Positions 1-5,378 of a DNA stretch of 5,833 bases are shown here, piece by piece (position 1 is the stretch's first letter; the number at the start of each line of letters is the position of its first letter). The notes beneath the pieces were generated by a model, which worked only from the letters and a program-made list of their open reading frames with translations, made no database searches and had not been told where the DNA came from. The stretch comes from Acidobacteriota bacterium (GTDB lineage: Bacteria; Acidobacteriota; Terriglobia; Terriglobales; Acidobacteriaceae), in the NCBI GenBank assembly GCA_021841795.1, contig JAKCDN010000212.1, forward strand, positions 1-5,833, read 5' to 3'. Both the position numbers and the translations under genes were made by a program.

Positions 1-1451
1 TTGGAGACAAACGGTGCGACGTTGGGGTGGTTAAAGATGTTGTTGAGGGCGCCGGCGAGGTCGTCTTCGGCGGTTTGTCCGGAGGGGAGCACGGTTCCAT
101 TCAGCAGCGTCTTTGAGGAGGTGTCGTGCTCGGTCTCGACCGCGGCCATGGGGGCCAGATAGTTGGGCGTGGGATTGGGAAAGCGTGAGGGCGTGCCGCC
201 GGTCGAGGATGCGTAGGTCCATCCGGTGTAGGCTTTGGCGAAGGCCTGCACCTGGTCCTGCGTGTAGGTGGGGATGGGATTGCCGTTTCCGTCCAACTGC
301 ATGGTCCCGTCCGGATTCAGCTCGACGAGGCCGATGGTGAAGAGCTGCATGAACTCGCGCGCGTAGTTCTCATTGGCAATCTGGCCGGCGGGCGCCTTGG
401 CGCTGTTGAGCATGTTGAGGTAAGCTCCCATCCCCGGCGACAGGGTGACGTCGTGCATGATGGTGGCGAAGTTGGTGAAGGCATCCTGCGCGAGCGTGTT
501 GTGGTAGTAGGTGATGGTGGTGGCATTGACGCTGTCGCTGGAGATGACGAAGAGCTCACTGAGCGCAAAGGCCACGCGCTGGCGCAACTGGTCGGGGGCG
601 GTGAGGGCGGTCTGCCACCACTCGGACTCCTCGCAGGGAGTGGGATTGTTGGCGGCGGAGCAGAGCGGAGGCAGCGGCGAAGGGATGTTGGCGAGCGGGG
701 TGTCGGGCGTGTTGAACTGCTCGCTGATCCAGGCGTCGAGGCCGATGGACTGCACGTGCTGAATGCCGTTGAGCGTGGGGCCAAAGGTGGCCTGATCGAG
801 CAGGCGCGCGGCCGGGGCCACGGCGGCCACATAGACGGGGGCGCTTACCGCGCCCGATGCCGTTCCGCCGGGGTTGGGATTGGCCACATCGATGCTGACC
901 GACGAGGTTCCGCTGGGAATATTGAGGGTGGCCTGCAACTCGATGGGAGAGATAAAGGTTGTTGTCAGGTTGGCGCCGGCGGACTGAACCTGCGCACCAT
1001 TGACGAAGTTCGAGCCGGCGACGGTGACGGTGTAGCTGTTTCCGGACTCAGGAGCCGCCGAGGCCGAGGTCACGCCGGGAACCGGATTCAAGATGCTCAA
1101 CTGAGCCGAGCCGGACACAGAGGGTGAAGCCGTGCTCACGGCGGAGACGGTGACGACATTATTGGTTGGAATGGAGGCAGGAGGCGTGTAGACACCGGAG
1201 GCGGAGATGGCGCCGTAGGTGCTGTTGCCTCCGGAGACGCCATTCACCTTCCAGGTGACCGCGTTGTTAGGCAGGCTGGTGACCGTGACGAGGAAGTTTA
1301 CGGTCCCACCGAGCCGCACCTGGCTGGCGCCACTGACGGTGACAGAGGGGGACTGAGATCCGCCGCCGTAGCCGGAGCCGCAACCGGCAATCAGGCACGA
1401 CAGGGTGCAGACCAGGGTAAAGCCAAGGCAAGAAAGCCCAGAATCGCGCAC
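1..1451 (-). CDS. DUF1800 family lipoprotein with Ig-like and IPT/TIG domains (partial, 3' end off the left edge)
   Basis: Reading the minus strand from a GTG at 1451 gives 483 codons without a stop to the window edge. Residues 1-24 form a lipoprotein signal peptide: a hydrophobic stretch ending in LIAGC, with the lipidated Cys at 24, followed by a Gly/Ser-rich linker. Residues about 35-121 look like a bacterial Ig-like domain and 122-206 like an IPT/TIG domain (starts NPVPGV). DUF1800 begins near 211, with RLLDQATFGPT (216-226), LRQRVAFALSELFVIS (289-304), NENYAREFMQLFTIGL (360-375) and NHPNVAPF (474-481). The start is firm: GGAGGT lies 5 nt upstream, and an in-frame TAG stands two codons before the GTG. 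The molecular function of DUF1800 is unknown; such genes commonly pair with a DUF1501 gene, which would lie to the left, outside the window. The protein is probably anchored at the cell envelope (inference). The family call is firm; the missing C-terminus cannot be judged. Confidence 0.92.
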   Translation of the reverse strand, partial: MRDSGLSCLGFTLVCTLSCLIAGCGSGYGGGSQSPSVTVSGASQVRLGGTVNFLVTVTSLPNNAVTWKVNGVSGGNSTYGAISASGVYTPPASIPTNNVVTVSAVSTASPSVSGSAQLSILNPVPGVTSASAAPESGNSYTVTVAGSNFVNGAQVQSAGANLTTTFISPIELQATLNIPSGTSSVSIDVANPNPGGTASGAVSAPVYVAAVAPAARLLDQATFGPTLNGIQHVQSIGLDAWISEQFNTPDTPLANIPSPLPPLCSAANNPTPCEESEWWQTALTAPDQLRQRVAFALSELFVISSDSVNATTITYYHNTLAQDAFTNFATIMHDVTLSPGMGAYLNMLNSAKAPAGQIANENYAREFMQLFTIGLVELNPDGTMQLDGNGNPIPTYTQDQVQAFAKAYTGWTYASSTGGTPSRFPNPTPNYLAPMAAVETEHDTSSKTLLNGTVLPSGQTAEDDLAGALNNIFNHPNVAPFVS

Positions 1452-1456
1452 GCGCT

Positions 1457-1462
1457 ACCTCC
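1457..1462 (-). promoter_or_regulatory. Ribosome binding site of the DUF1800 gene
   Basis: The minus strand reads GGAGGT, followed by 5 nt (AGCGC) and then the GTG start at 1451. This near-perfect Shine-Dalgarno sequence, with a TAG stop in the same frame between it and the GTG, decides the non-ATG start. Confidence 0.8.
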
Positions 1463-1508
1463 GAACCACGTAATCTGACCGCGCAAGGGCCAACGTATTT
1501 TTCGAATA

Positions 1509-1527
1509 TCGGAGATACTAACTCCAA
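1509..1527. promoter_or_regulatory. Operator-like dyad upstream of the DUF1800 gene
   Basis: The minus strand reads TTGGAGTTA-G-TATCTCCGA. The half-sites match as inverted repeats at 7 of 9 positions around a single central base. It lies about 58 nt upstream of the GTG start, where a repressor site would be expected. The form resembles dyads bound by winged-helix repressors (BlaI/MecI or PadR types), but no regulator is encoded in the window and the identity of any binding protein is a guess. I could not place a convincing -35/-10 pair around it. Confidence 0.3.
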
Positions 1528-1566
1528 TTTGAGAGGATTGTCGCGCAACGGCGCAGTTTTTTTTAG

Positions 1567-1590
1567 GGCCTGCCGACTGGTGGGCAGGCC
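1567..1590. repeat. GC-rich hairpin between the deaminase stop and the DUF1800 gene
   Basis: GGCCTGCC (1567-1574) and GGCAGGCC (1583-1590) form a perfect 8-bp stem with an 8-nt loop, beginning 23 nt past the adenosine deaminase stop. A run of eight T (1557-1564, plus strand) sits just beside it. In the direction in which the deaminase is transcribed this becomes A8 after the hairpin, so it is not a classical intrinsic terminator. It may still end or stabilise the deaminase mRNA. Confidence 0.4.
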
Positions 1591-1613
1591 TGCGGTTCAG
1601 AGGCGGAGCGCAC

Positions 1614-3215
1614 TCAGAACAGGGAATCGAAGGCGCTGAAACGCCGTTCGAGCTCCCATTGGGCCGCAGCTTTTTCACTGCCGCCCAGATAAGCCGCACA
1701 GGCCGGCGAGGGCTTTTGAGCGCCCGGGGTATCGCTCCGGCAGGGTTGGGCGGCGGCCTGAAAGTCGTCCGGCCGGAGCCAGAGGCTCTTGCCGGGCAGA
1801 AAGGAGTGCTCCAGGCTGGTTCGCGCGAGCCGTTTGAGGTCTGAATAGCTGAGGTTGTAGTCAATGGCGGCGCGGACGAACTCATGGGTGAGATCGATCC
1901 GGCTGACGCCTTCGTCGTCGGTTGAAAGCGCCACGGGAACTTTATCAGCGCGATAGACGGGGAAGGGATGCCGGGCGCCATTGACGCCCAGAATGCCCTC
2001 GTTCGAGCTCAGGTTGATCTCGACCATGATGTGCCGGGCGGCCATCTCCTTGAGGAGTCCGGGAGCGTCGTCTTCATCGGCCACGTCAACGCCATGCCCG
2101 ATGCGCTGCGCGTGCGCGAGCTCGACGGCCTGGCGGATGTGAAAGCGCAGACCCTCGGGCGGGACGAGGCCCATGACAAGCTCGCCGGCATGCAGGGAGA
2201 TGGGGACATCGGGATAGATCGAGTGGAGATAGCCGATGATCTTCATCTGCAGGGTGTAGTCGCGCATGGAGACGTAGCCGTCTTCGGGCTGCACCAGATT
2301 GATCCCCACCCAGAGGTCATCGTTTGCGGCGCGGCTTGCGGAGACGGTTTCAAACCCGAGCAGCGCCTGGGCAAACACGTCTTCAGGGGCGTTGGCGCGG
2401 AGCAACTGGTAGATATAACGAACTTCAACCCGGCAGGCGGAGGCAGCGCGCGGGGCGCCGCAGCGTTCGAGCAGCCGGCGTTGCGCTTCAGCCTGCTGGA
2501 CCTGAGCGCGGCCGGCAGCCACCTCGTCGCGGAGGCCGCTGTCGAGCAACTGCTGCCGGAGCTGCGCGAATGCACGGAGGTCGGCGGCGGCCAGTTGCGG
2601 GCTCCAGCCGATTCGGGCCGCGGTCTGCCTGGCATGGCTGAAGGGCGGCGTTTGCATCAGCTCAAGGTACTGCTGATTCTGGGCGGCGGCGCGGCCGGCG
2701 ACCTCATCGACCCACTCGCCGATGTGGGAGGCGCTGAGCCCGTCGAAGCGCGCGAAGGTGGCAAAAAACTGGTCATGCCCGCTCCAGCCGAGAGTTGGCT
2801 CAAAGCTGCGCATGGAGAAGGCGTCGATCAATTTGTCGTAGAGCGCCTGATCGGCGCTGCTGAGGTTGCCGGAGAGCTGCGCCGCGGGAATGAGGCCGCC
2901 TGTGCACGGCGGCGGGGCGAACTTGAGGGCCGCGGCATCGACGCACACGCCGTCTTCGGCAGCGTCGTGAATGAAGGTCTCGGCATACACGGCGCCGGAG
3001 AGGTGGACGTGCAGGTCAGCGCCCTTGGGGAACGGATCAAGAAACGCGCGCAACGCGACCGGCCCCTGTTTGACCGCCCTGGCGTAGGCAGCCGCGGCGC
3101 GGTCTTCAGCATGGCCGCTGCCGCGAACCAATCCCTGCGCAACGAGCGCGTGGCTGCAGATTGCGGCGGCAAGCACAAGGCCAAAAGGCGAGAAAAAAAA
3201 CGCGGGGCGTTGCAT
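1614..3215 (-). CDS. Secreted adenosine deaminase (ADGF-like)
   Basis: This 533-residue protein belongs to the zinc-dependent adenosine/AMP deaminase family, which hydrolyses (deoxy)adenosine to (deoxy)inosine and ammonia. The visible active-site residues are complete: H69 and H71 in DLHVHLSGA, H342 and E345 in SLHAGE, H374 in RIGHG, and D433-D434 in STDDEG; NLSSN (401-405) is also family-typical. Residues 1 to about 26 form a signal peptide with a long hydrophobic core and possible cleavage after A23 or A26, so the enzyme is exported. It is longer than cytosolic deaminases of roughly 330-350 residues, with extra sequence between the HxH motif and the barrel, as in secreted ADGF-type enzymes. 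Six Cys in the mature part lie in three close pairs (91/104, 252/261, 492/506), fitting disulfides. An in-frame ATG at 3272 would add 19 residues ahead of the signal peptide; I prefer 3215, although neither start has a strong ribosome binding site. The likely role is scavenging extracellular or periplasmic nucleosides (inference). Confidence 0.9.
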   Translation of the reverse strand: MQRPAFFFSPFGLVLAAAICSHALVAQGLVRGSGHAEDRAAAAYARAVKQGPVALRAFLDPFPKGADLHVHLSGAVYAETFIHDAAEDGVCVDAAALKFAPPPCTGGLIPAAQLSGNLSSADQALYDKLIDAFSMRSFEPTLGWSGHDQFFATFARFDGLSASHIGEWVDEVAGRAAAQNQQYLELMQTPPFSHARQTAARIGWSPQLAAADLRAFAQLRQQLLDSGLRDEVAAGRAQVQQAEAQRRLLERCGAPRAASACRVEVRYIYQLLRANAPEDVFAQALLGFETVSASRAANDDLWVGINLVQPEDGYVSMRDYTLQMKIIGYLHSIYPDVPISLHAGELVMGLVPPEGLRFHIRQAVELAHAQRIGHGVDVADEDDAPGLLKEMAARHIMVEINLSSNEGILGVNGARHPFPVYRADKVPVALSTDDEGVSRIDLTHEFVRAAIDYNLSYSDLKRLARTSLEHSFLPGKSLWLRPDDFQAAAQPCRSDTPGAQKPSPACAAYLGGSEKAAAQWELERRFSAFDSLF

Positions 3216-3264
3216 GGTGCCATTCAGTGTAGCGCAGGGCGCGGGGAGCAGAGATGAGGAGCAG

Positions 3265-3384
3265 TGGGCCATCGCATTTCAAGCAATGGGATGATTTTGC
3301 TTTGCAAGGGCACGGTTTCAGCTTCAGCCGTGCCCTTGCAAAGTTGATATCGCTCGCGGTTCAAAATCCAAATGCGATGGCGTG
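3265..3384. mobile_element. Candidate 120-bp MITE-like palindromic element
   Basis: An inverted repeat GCCATCGCATTT (3268-3279) pairs perfectly with AAATGCGATGGC (3370-3381). Inside it, GATTTTG (3293-3299) pairs with CAAAATC (3362-3368), and a 16-bp perfect stem sits at the centre. Exactly 3 nt outside each end of the outer repeat lies the same 10-mer, TGAGGAGCAG (3255-3264 and 3385-3394), as a target-site duplication would. The element contains no credible ORF. Caution: the flanks are purine-rich, so a 10-mer repeat is less surprising than elsewhere. Alternatives are a structured leader for the deaminase or a REP-type repeat. If it is an insertion, it covers the upstream ATG at 3272 of the deaminase frame and so supports the start at 3215. 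Confidence 0.35.
3300..3343. repeat. Perfect 16-bp hairpin at the centre of the palindromic block
   Basis: CTTTGCAAGGGCACGG (3300-3315) and CCGTGCCCTTGCAAAG (3328-3343) are exact reverse complements around the 12-nt loop TTTCAGCTTCAG. Neither side has a T-run, so it is not an intrinsic terminator in either direction. It starts 85 nt upstream of the deaminase ATG and would be in that gene's leader if transcription begins beyond it. Palindromes of this kind, built on GGCACGG...CCGTGCC, resemble intergenic repeats that I recall from acidobacterial genomes; that recollection is unverified. Confidence 0.75.
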
Positions 3385-3403
3385 TGAGGAGCAGAGACGA
3401 GGA

Positions 3404-3433
3404 TTGGCGAATCACAACCTGGATTGGTATACT
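3404..3433 (+). promoter_or_regulatory. Probable promoter of tRNA-Phe
   Basis: TTGGCG (3404-3409) and TATACT (3428-3433) are spaced by 18 nt and match the -35 and -10 consensus at four and five of six positions. The predicted start near 3440 would give a leader of about 105 nt before the tRNA. The heptamer GGATTGG occurs at 3401 and again at 3421, overlapping both parts. No other good promoter is visible in this gap. Confidence 0.45.
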
Positions 3434-3544
3434 GCGAATGGTTGTTTTGAGTGCACGGCAAGTGGAAACGCCCACCTCTTCCGGCAAGGCCCAAGCGGCA
3501 CCGCCGGCATCCGCGCAGATTGAATCAACTTTTTTCTCAACTTA

Positions 3545-3619
3545 GGCCAGGTAGCTCAGTGGTAGAGCGCGGCCCTGAAAAGGCCGGCGTCGGCGGTTCA
3601 ATCCCGTCCCTGGCCACCA
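3545..3619 (+). tRNA. tRNA-Phe (anticodon GAA)
   Basis: A full 75-nt cloverleaf is visible. The acceptor stem is GGCCAGG/CCTGGCC, the D stem GCTC/GAGC with loop AGTGGTA, and the anticodon stem CGGCC/GGCCG with loop CTGAAAA, which places GAA at positions 34-36. The variable loop is GCGTC, and the T stem GGCGG/CCGTC has one G-T pair around TTCAATC. The discriminator A is followed by a genome-encoded CCA. No terminator follows at once; the downstream sequence probably belongs to the inserted island, whose 3' tRNA copy restores the gene. Confidence 0.97.
3596..3619 (+). other. Probable attL core: 3' end of tRNA-Phe
   Basis: A P4-type integrase gene begins 196 bp downstream in the same orientation as the tRNA. 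That is the standard arrangement for islands integrated into the 3' end of a tRNA gene, with the crossover core spanning the T-arm to CCA. I see no second copy of this 3' end in the window, so the other boundary lies to the right of 5833. The exact limits of the core are inferred. Confidence 0.6.
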
Positions 3620-3724
3620 CTCCTTCGTTTCACCCCGTCCCACGCTATCTCAAGCACTTCCCCCAAAGCACATAATCCCCTTATTTTCAACGTTACTTTG
3701 GCCCCTGATGTCCCAGCGAATTCC

Positions 3725-3754
3725 TTGACAGCCCATCTGTCTTGGGGGCAACAT
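3725..3754 (+). promoter_or_regulatory. Possible integrase promoter
   Basis: A consensus -35 hexamer TTGACA (3725-3730) is followed after 18 nt by CAACAT (3749-3754), a poor -10 with three of six matches. The -10 overlaps the first two TGGGGGCA sites, so a protein binding them would block this promoter. Read-through from the tRNA promoter is an alternative source of integrase transcripts. Confidence 0.3.
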
Positions 3755-3814
3755 TGGGGGCAGATCAAGAATTTGGAAAAGTGTTGCCCCCAGGCGTAAA
3801 TGGAGTTGCCCCCA
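3742..3814. repeat. Array of four TGGGGGCA sites upstream of the integrase
   Basis: TGGGGGCA occurs at 3743-3750 and 3755-3762 on the plus strand, and as its complement TGCCCCCA at 3785-3792 and 3807-3814. Two sites point one way, 12 bp apart, and two the other way, 22 bp apart, roughly one and two helical turns. Three of the four extend to TGGGGGCAA. Short repeats next to tRNA-linked P4-type integrases are generally taken as arm-type binding sites for integrase or its directionality factor. The last site fills the gap between the ribosome binding site and the ATG at 3816, which suggests autoregulation (inference). Confidence 0.7.
3801..3805 (+). promoter_or_regulatory. Ribosome binding site of the integrase
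   Basis: TGGAG lies 10 nt before the ATG at 3816. The spacing is a little long, and the gap is occupied by the fourth TGGGGGCA-type site. It supports this start, as does the family-typical N-terminus MPLT. Confidence 0.5.
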
Positions 3815-3815
3815 T

Positions 3816-5255
3816 ATGCCGCTAACTGTTTTTGAAATCGATGCTGCAAAGCCTGGCCTTCGGCCCGTCAAGCAACACAAAGAAAGAGACAAGGACGAGA
3901 AGGAACAGAAGGGCAAGAACAAGGGTAAGAAGGACGAGCAGTTCCCTTTGAAAGGTGAGGTCCAGGTCAATGTGGGCGACCCGGCCGGGAACGAGCCGGA
4001 TTCAAGATTTGTAAAGACAGATAAGCCGTACAAGATGGCTGACGGAGGAGGACTCTATCTCGAAGTTCATCCCTCGGGCGGAAAGTACTGGCGATTTAAG
4101 TACAGATTTCCGAAGGAGAAGCGAATATCGCTTGGCGTTTATCCCGATGTCGGCCTGGCTGATGCCCGGAAGGAGAGAGACAAATGCCGCGAGCAATTGG
4201 CAAAGGGTATTGATCCTGGAGTGACCCGCAAAGCCCTAAAGGCCGCCCACGCCGGAAATGCAGTCAACAGCTTCGAGATTGTCGCCCGGGAATGGCTGAC
4301 AAAATTCATCGATCCGCTGAAAGAGAGTCACCGAAAGCGGGTCTATGCCAGATTTGAAAATGACATTTTCCCTTACTTAGGCGGCCGCCCTATTGCAGAA
4401 ATCACGCCTATGGAGTTGCTTGGGGTTATCAGGAAGATCGAGGACCGTGGCGCCGGGGATACCGCCCATCGCACTCTTGGAAGCTGCGGCCAGGTGTTCC
4501 GCTACGGCATCTCGACAGGCCGGTGCGAGAGGGATATTACCGCCGATCTTCGCGGAGCTTTGAAGCCAGTGGAAGAGCAGCACTTTGCGGCGGTAACAAC
4601 CTCGAGTGAGATTGGTGGTATCTTGCGTGCCATCGATGGGTACAGGGGCACCTTCGTGGTTCGATCCGCATTTCGGCTTGCCCCGCTGGTATTCGTACGC
4701 CCGGGCGAGCTTCGAAAGGCCAAATGGCAGGATATCGATCTGGATGAAGGAACGTGGCTCCTTGAACTCTCGAAGATAGATGATTCCAAGCGGCGACGAG
4801 ATGACGTTGATAAATACTTGATCGTGCCTCTATCGCGCCAATCGGTGGAAATTCTCAGGGCCCTCCATGCTCTTACTGGGAGCGACATCTATGTCTTTCC
4901 CGGCGCACGTGACCGCAATCGCCCAATGAGCGAGAACGCGATTCTCACGGCTATGCGCCGGATGGGGATTTCCAAGGATGAAATGTGCGGTCATGGTTTT
5001 CGTGCCACTGCACGCACTGTGCTGGCGCAAGAATTGCATATTCGACCGGACTTGATCGAGCATGAACTCGGACACCAAGTGATCGATCCAAACGGCCGTG
5101 CATACAACCGCGCGACTTTTCTGCCGGAACGCCAGCTAATGATGCAGGTCTGGGCTGATTATCTAGACAAATTGAAATCTCAAAAAGTGGTCCCCATGAT
5201 GAAACCCATGCCGATTACGGACTTGAAGGCGATCATGGTGCCTGGCTACATGTAG
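3816..5255 (+). CDS. P4-type tyrosine recombinase (island integrase) with a split DUF4102 domain
   Basis: This 479-residue site-specific recombinase integrates and excises the adjoining island at tRNA-Phe. The N-terminal DUF4102 (arm-binding) domain is recognised in MPLTVFEIDAAKP (1-13) and in KPYKMADGGGLYLEV onward (70 to about 135). A SAM-like core-binding domain spans about 150-250 and the catalytic domain about 265-455. The catalytic set is complete: R295 in VRPGEL, a Lys at 320 or 325, H393 and R396 in HGFR, H420 in LGHQ and the nucleophile Y430 in AYNRA. LPERQLMMQVWADYLD (436-451) is the usual C-terminal signature. The odd part is residues about 14-66: an extremely Lys/Glu/Asp-rich, probably disordered or helical insert replacing a few linker residues in typical members. 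The MPLT start fits the family, so the insert is not a mis-called upstream extension. Coding sequence is visibly less GC-rich than the genes to the left, fitting acquisition by transfer. The protein appears functional. Confidence 0.95.
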   Translation: MPLTVFEIDAAKPGLRPVKQHKERDKDEKEQKGKNKGKKDEQFPLKGEVQVNVGDPAGNEPDSRFVKTDKPYKMADGGGLYLEVHPSGGKYWRFKYRFPKEKRISLGVYPDVGLADARKERDKCREQLAKGIDPGVTRKALKAAHAGNAVNSFEIVAREWLTKFIDPLKESHRKRVYARFENDIFPYLGGRPIAEITPMELLGVIRKIEDRGAGDTAHRTLGSCGQVFRYGISTGRCERDITADLRGALKPVEEQHFAAVTTSSEIGGILRAIDGYRGTFVVRSAFRLAPLVFVRPGELRKAKWQDIDLDEGTWLLELSKIDDSKRRRDDVDKYLIVPLSRQSVEILRALHALTGSDIYVFPGARDRNRPMSENAILTAMRRMGISKDEMCGHGFRATARTVLAQELHIRPDLIEHELGHQVIDPNGRAYNRATFLPERQLMMQVWADYLDKLKSQKVVPMMKPMPITDLKAIMVPGYM

Positions 5256-5378
5256 CGAGGGCGGACTGAATCATGCCGTGCCTGCAATGGGTTAGGACGC
5301 GAAAACATCGAAGTCAATGAACACGATTCTGAGCATCAGCAGCGAACCGCCCAAAGGCATTTTCCTATCCAGCCCAAA
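5256..5378. other. Convergent intergenic gap, nothing recognised
   Basis: These 123 bp separate the ends of the integrase and the RES-domain gene, which converge. I see no hairpin with a T-run on either strand and no repeat of the integrase-side sites, so no terminator can be called. Confidence 0.5.

Noticed and set aside
453..1127. Plus-strand 224-codon frame opposite the DUF1800 gene
   Set aside because: It is a shadow of a clearly coding minus-strand frame, with low-complexity Gly/Arg-rich translation and no motif.
1550..1564. GCGC-AACG-GCGC followed by T8 as a plus-strand terminator
   Set aside because: The stem is only 4 bp, and nothing appears to be transcribed rightward into it.
3226..3231. 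TACACT on the minus strand as a -10 element for the deaminase
   Set aside because: There is no -35 at 16-18 nt, and the transcript would start only a few bases before the ATG; too weak to list.
1968..3257. Long plus-strand open frame (429 codons) opposite the adenosine deaminase
   Set aside because: It lies antisense to a gene with a complete set of catalytic motifs; its composition (Gly, Ala, Arg, Glu, Val-rich) is that of a GC-rich shadow frame, and it has no recognisable domain.
3216..3272. Upstream ATG at 3272 as the deaminase start
   Set aside because: It would place 19 unrelated residues before a normal signal peptide, has no ribosome binding site, and lies in the candidate inserted element; the ATG at 3215 is preferred.
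3273..3544. Small frames on both strands upstream of tRNA-Phe
   Set aside because: They run through the palindromic block, the tRNA promoter region and partly the tRNA itself, have no ribosome binding site and show no family resemblance.
3742..3814. The TGGGGGCA copies as a CRISPR array or replication iterons
   Set aside because: There are only four short copies in mixed orientation with no spacers of constant length, and no Cas or replication gene is nearby; integrase arm sites fit better.
5259..5352. GGGCGG and CCGCCC as a stem between the convergent genes
   Set aside because: The arms are 6 bp long and more than 80 nt apart, which is expected by chance in this composition.
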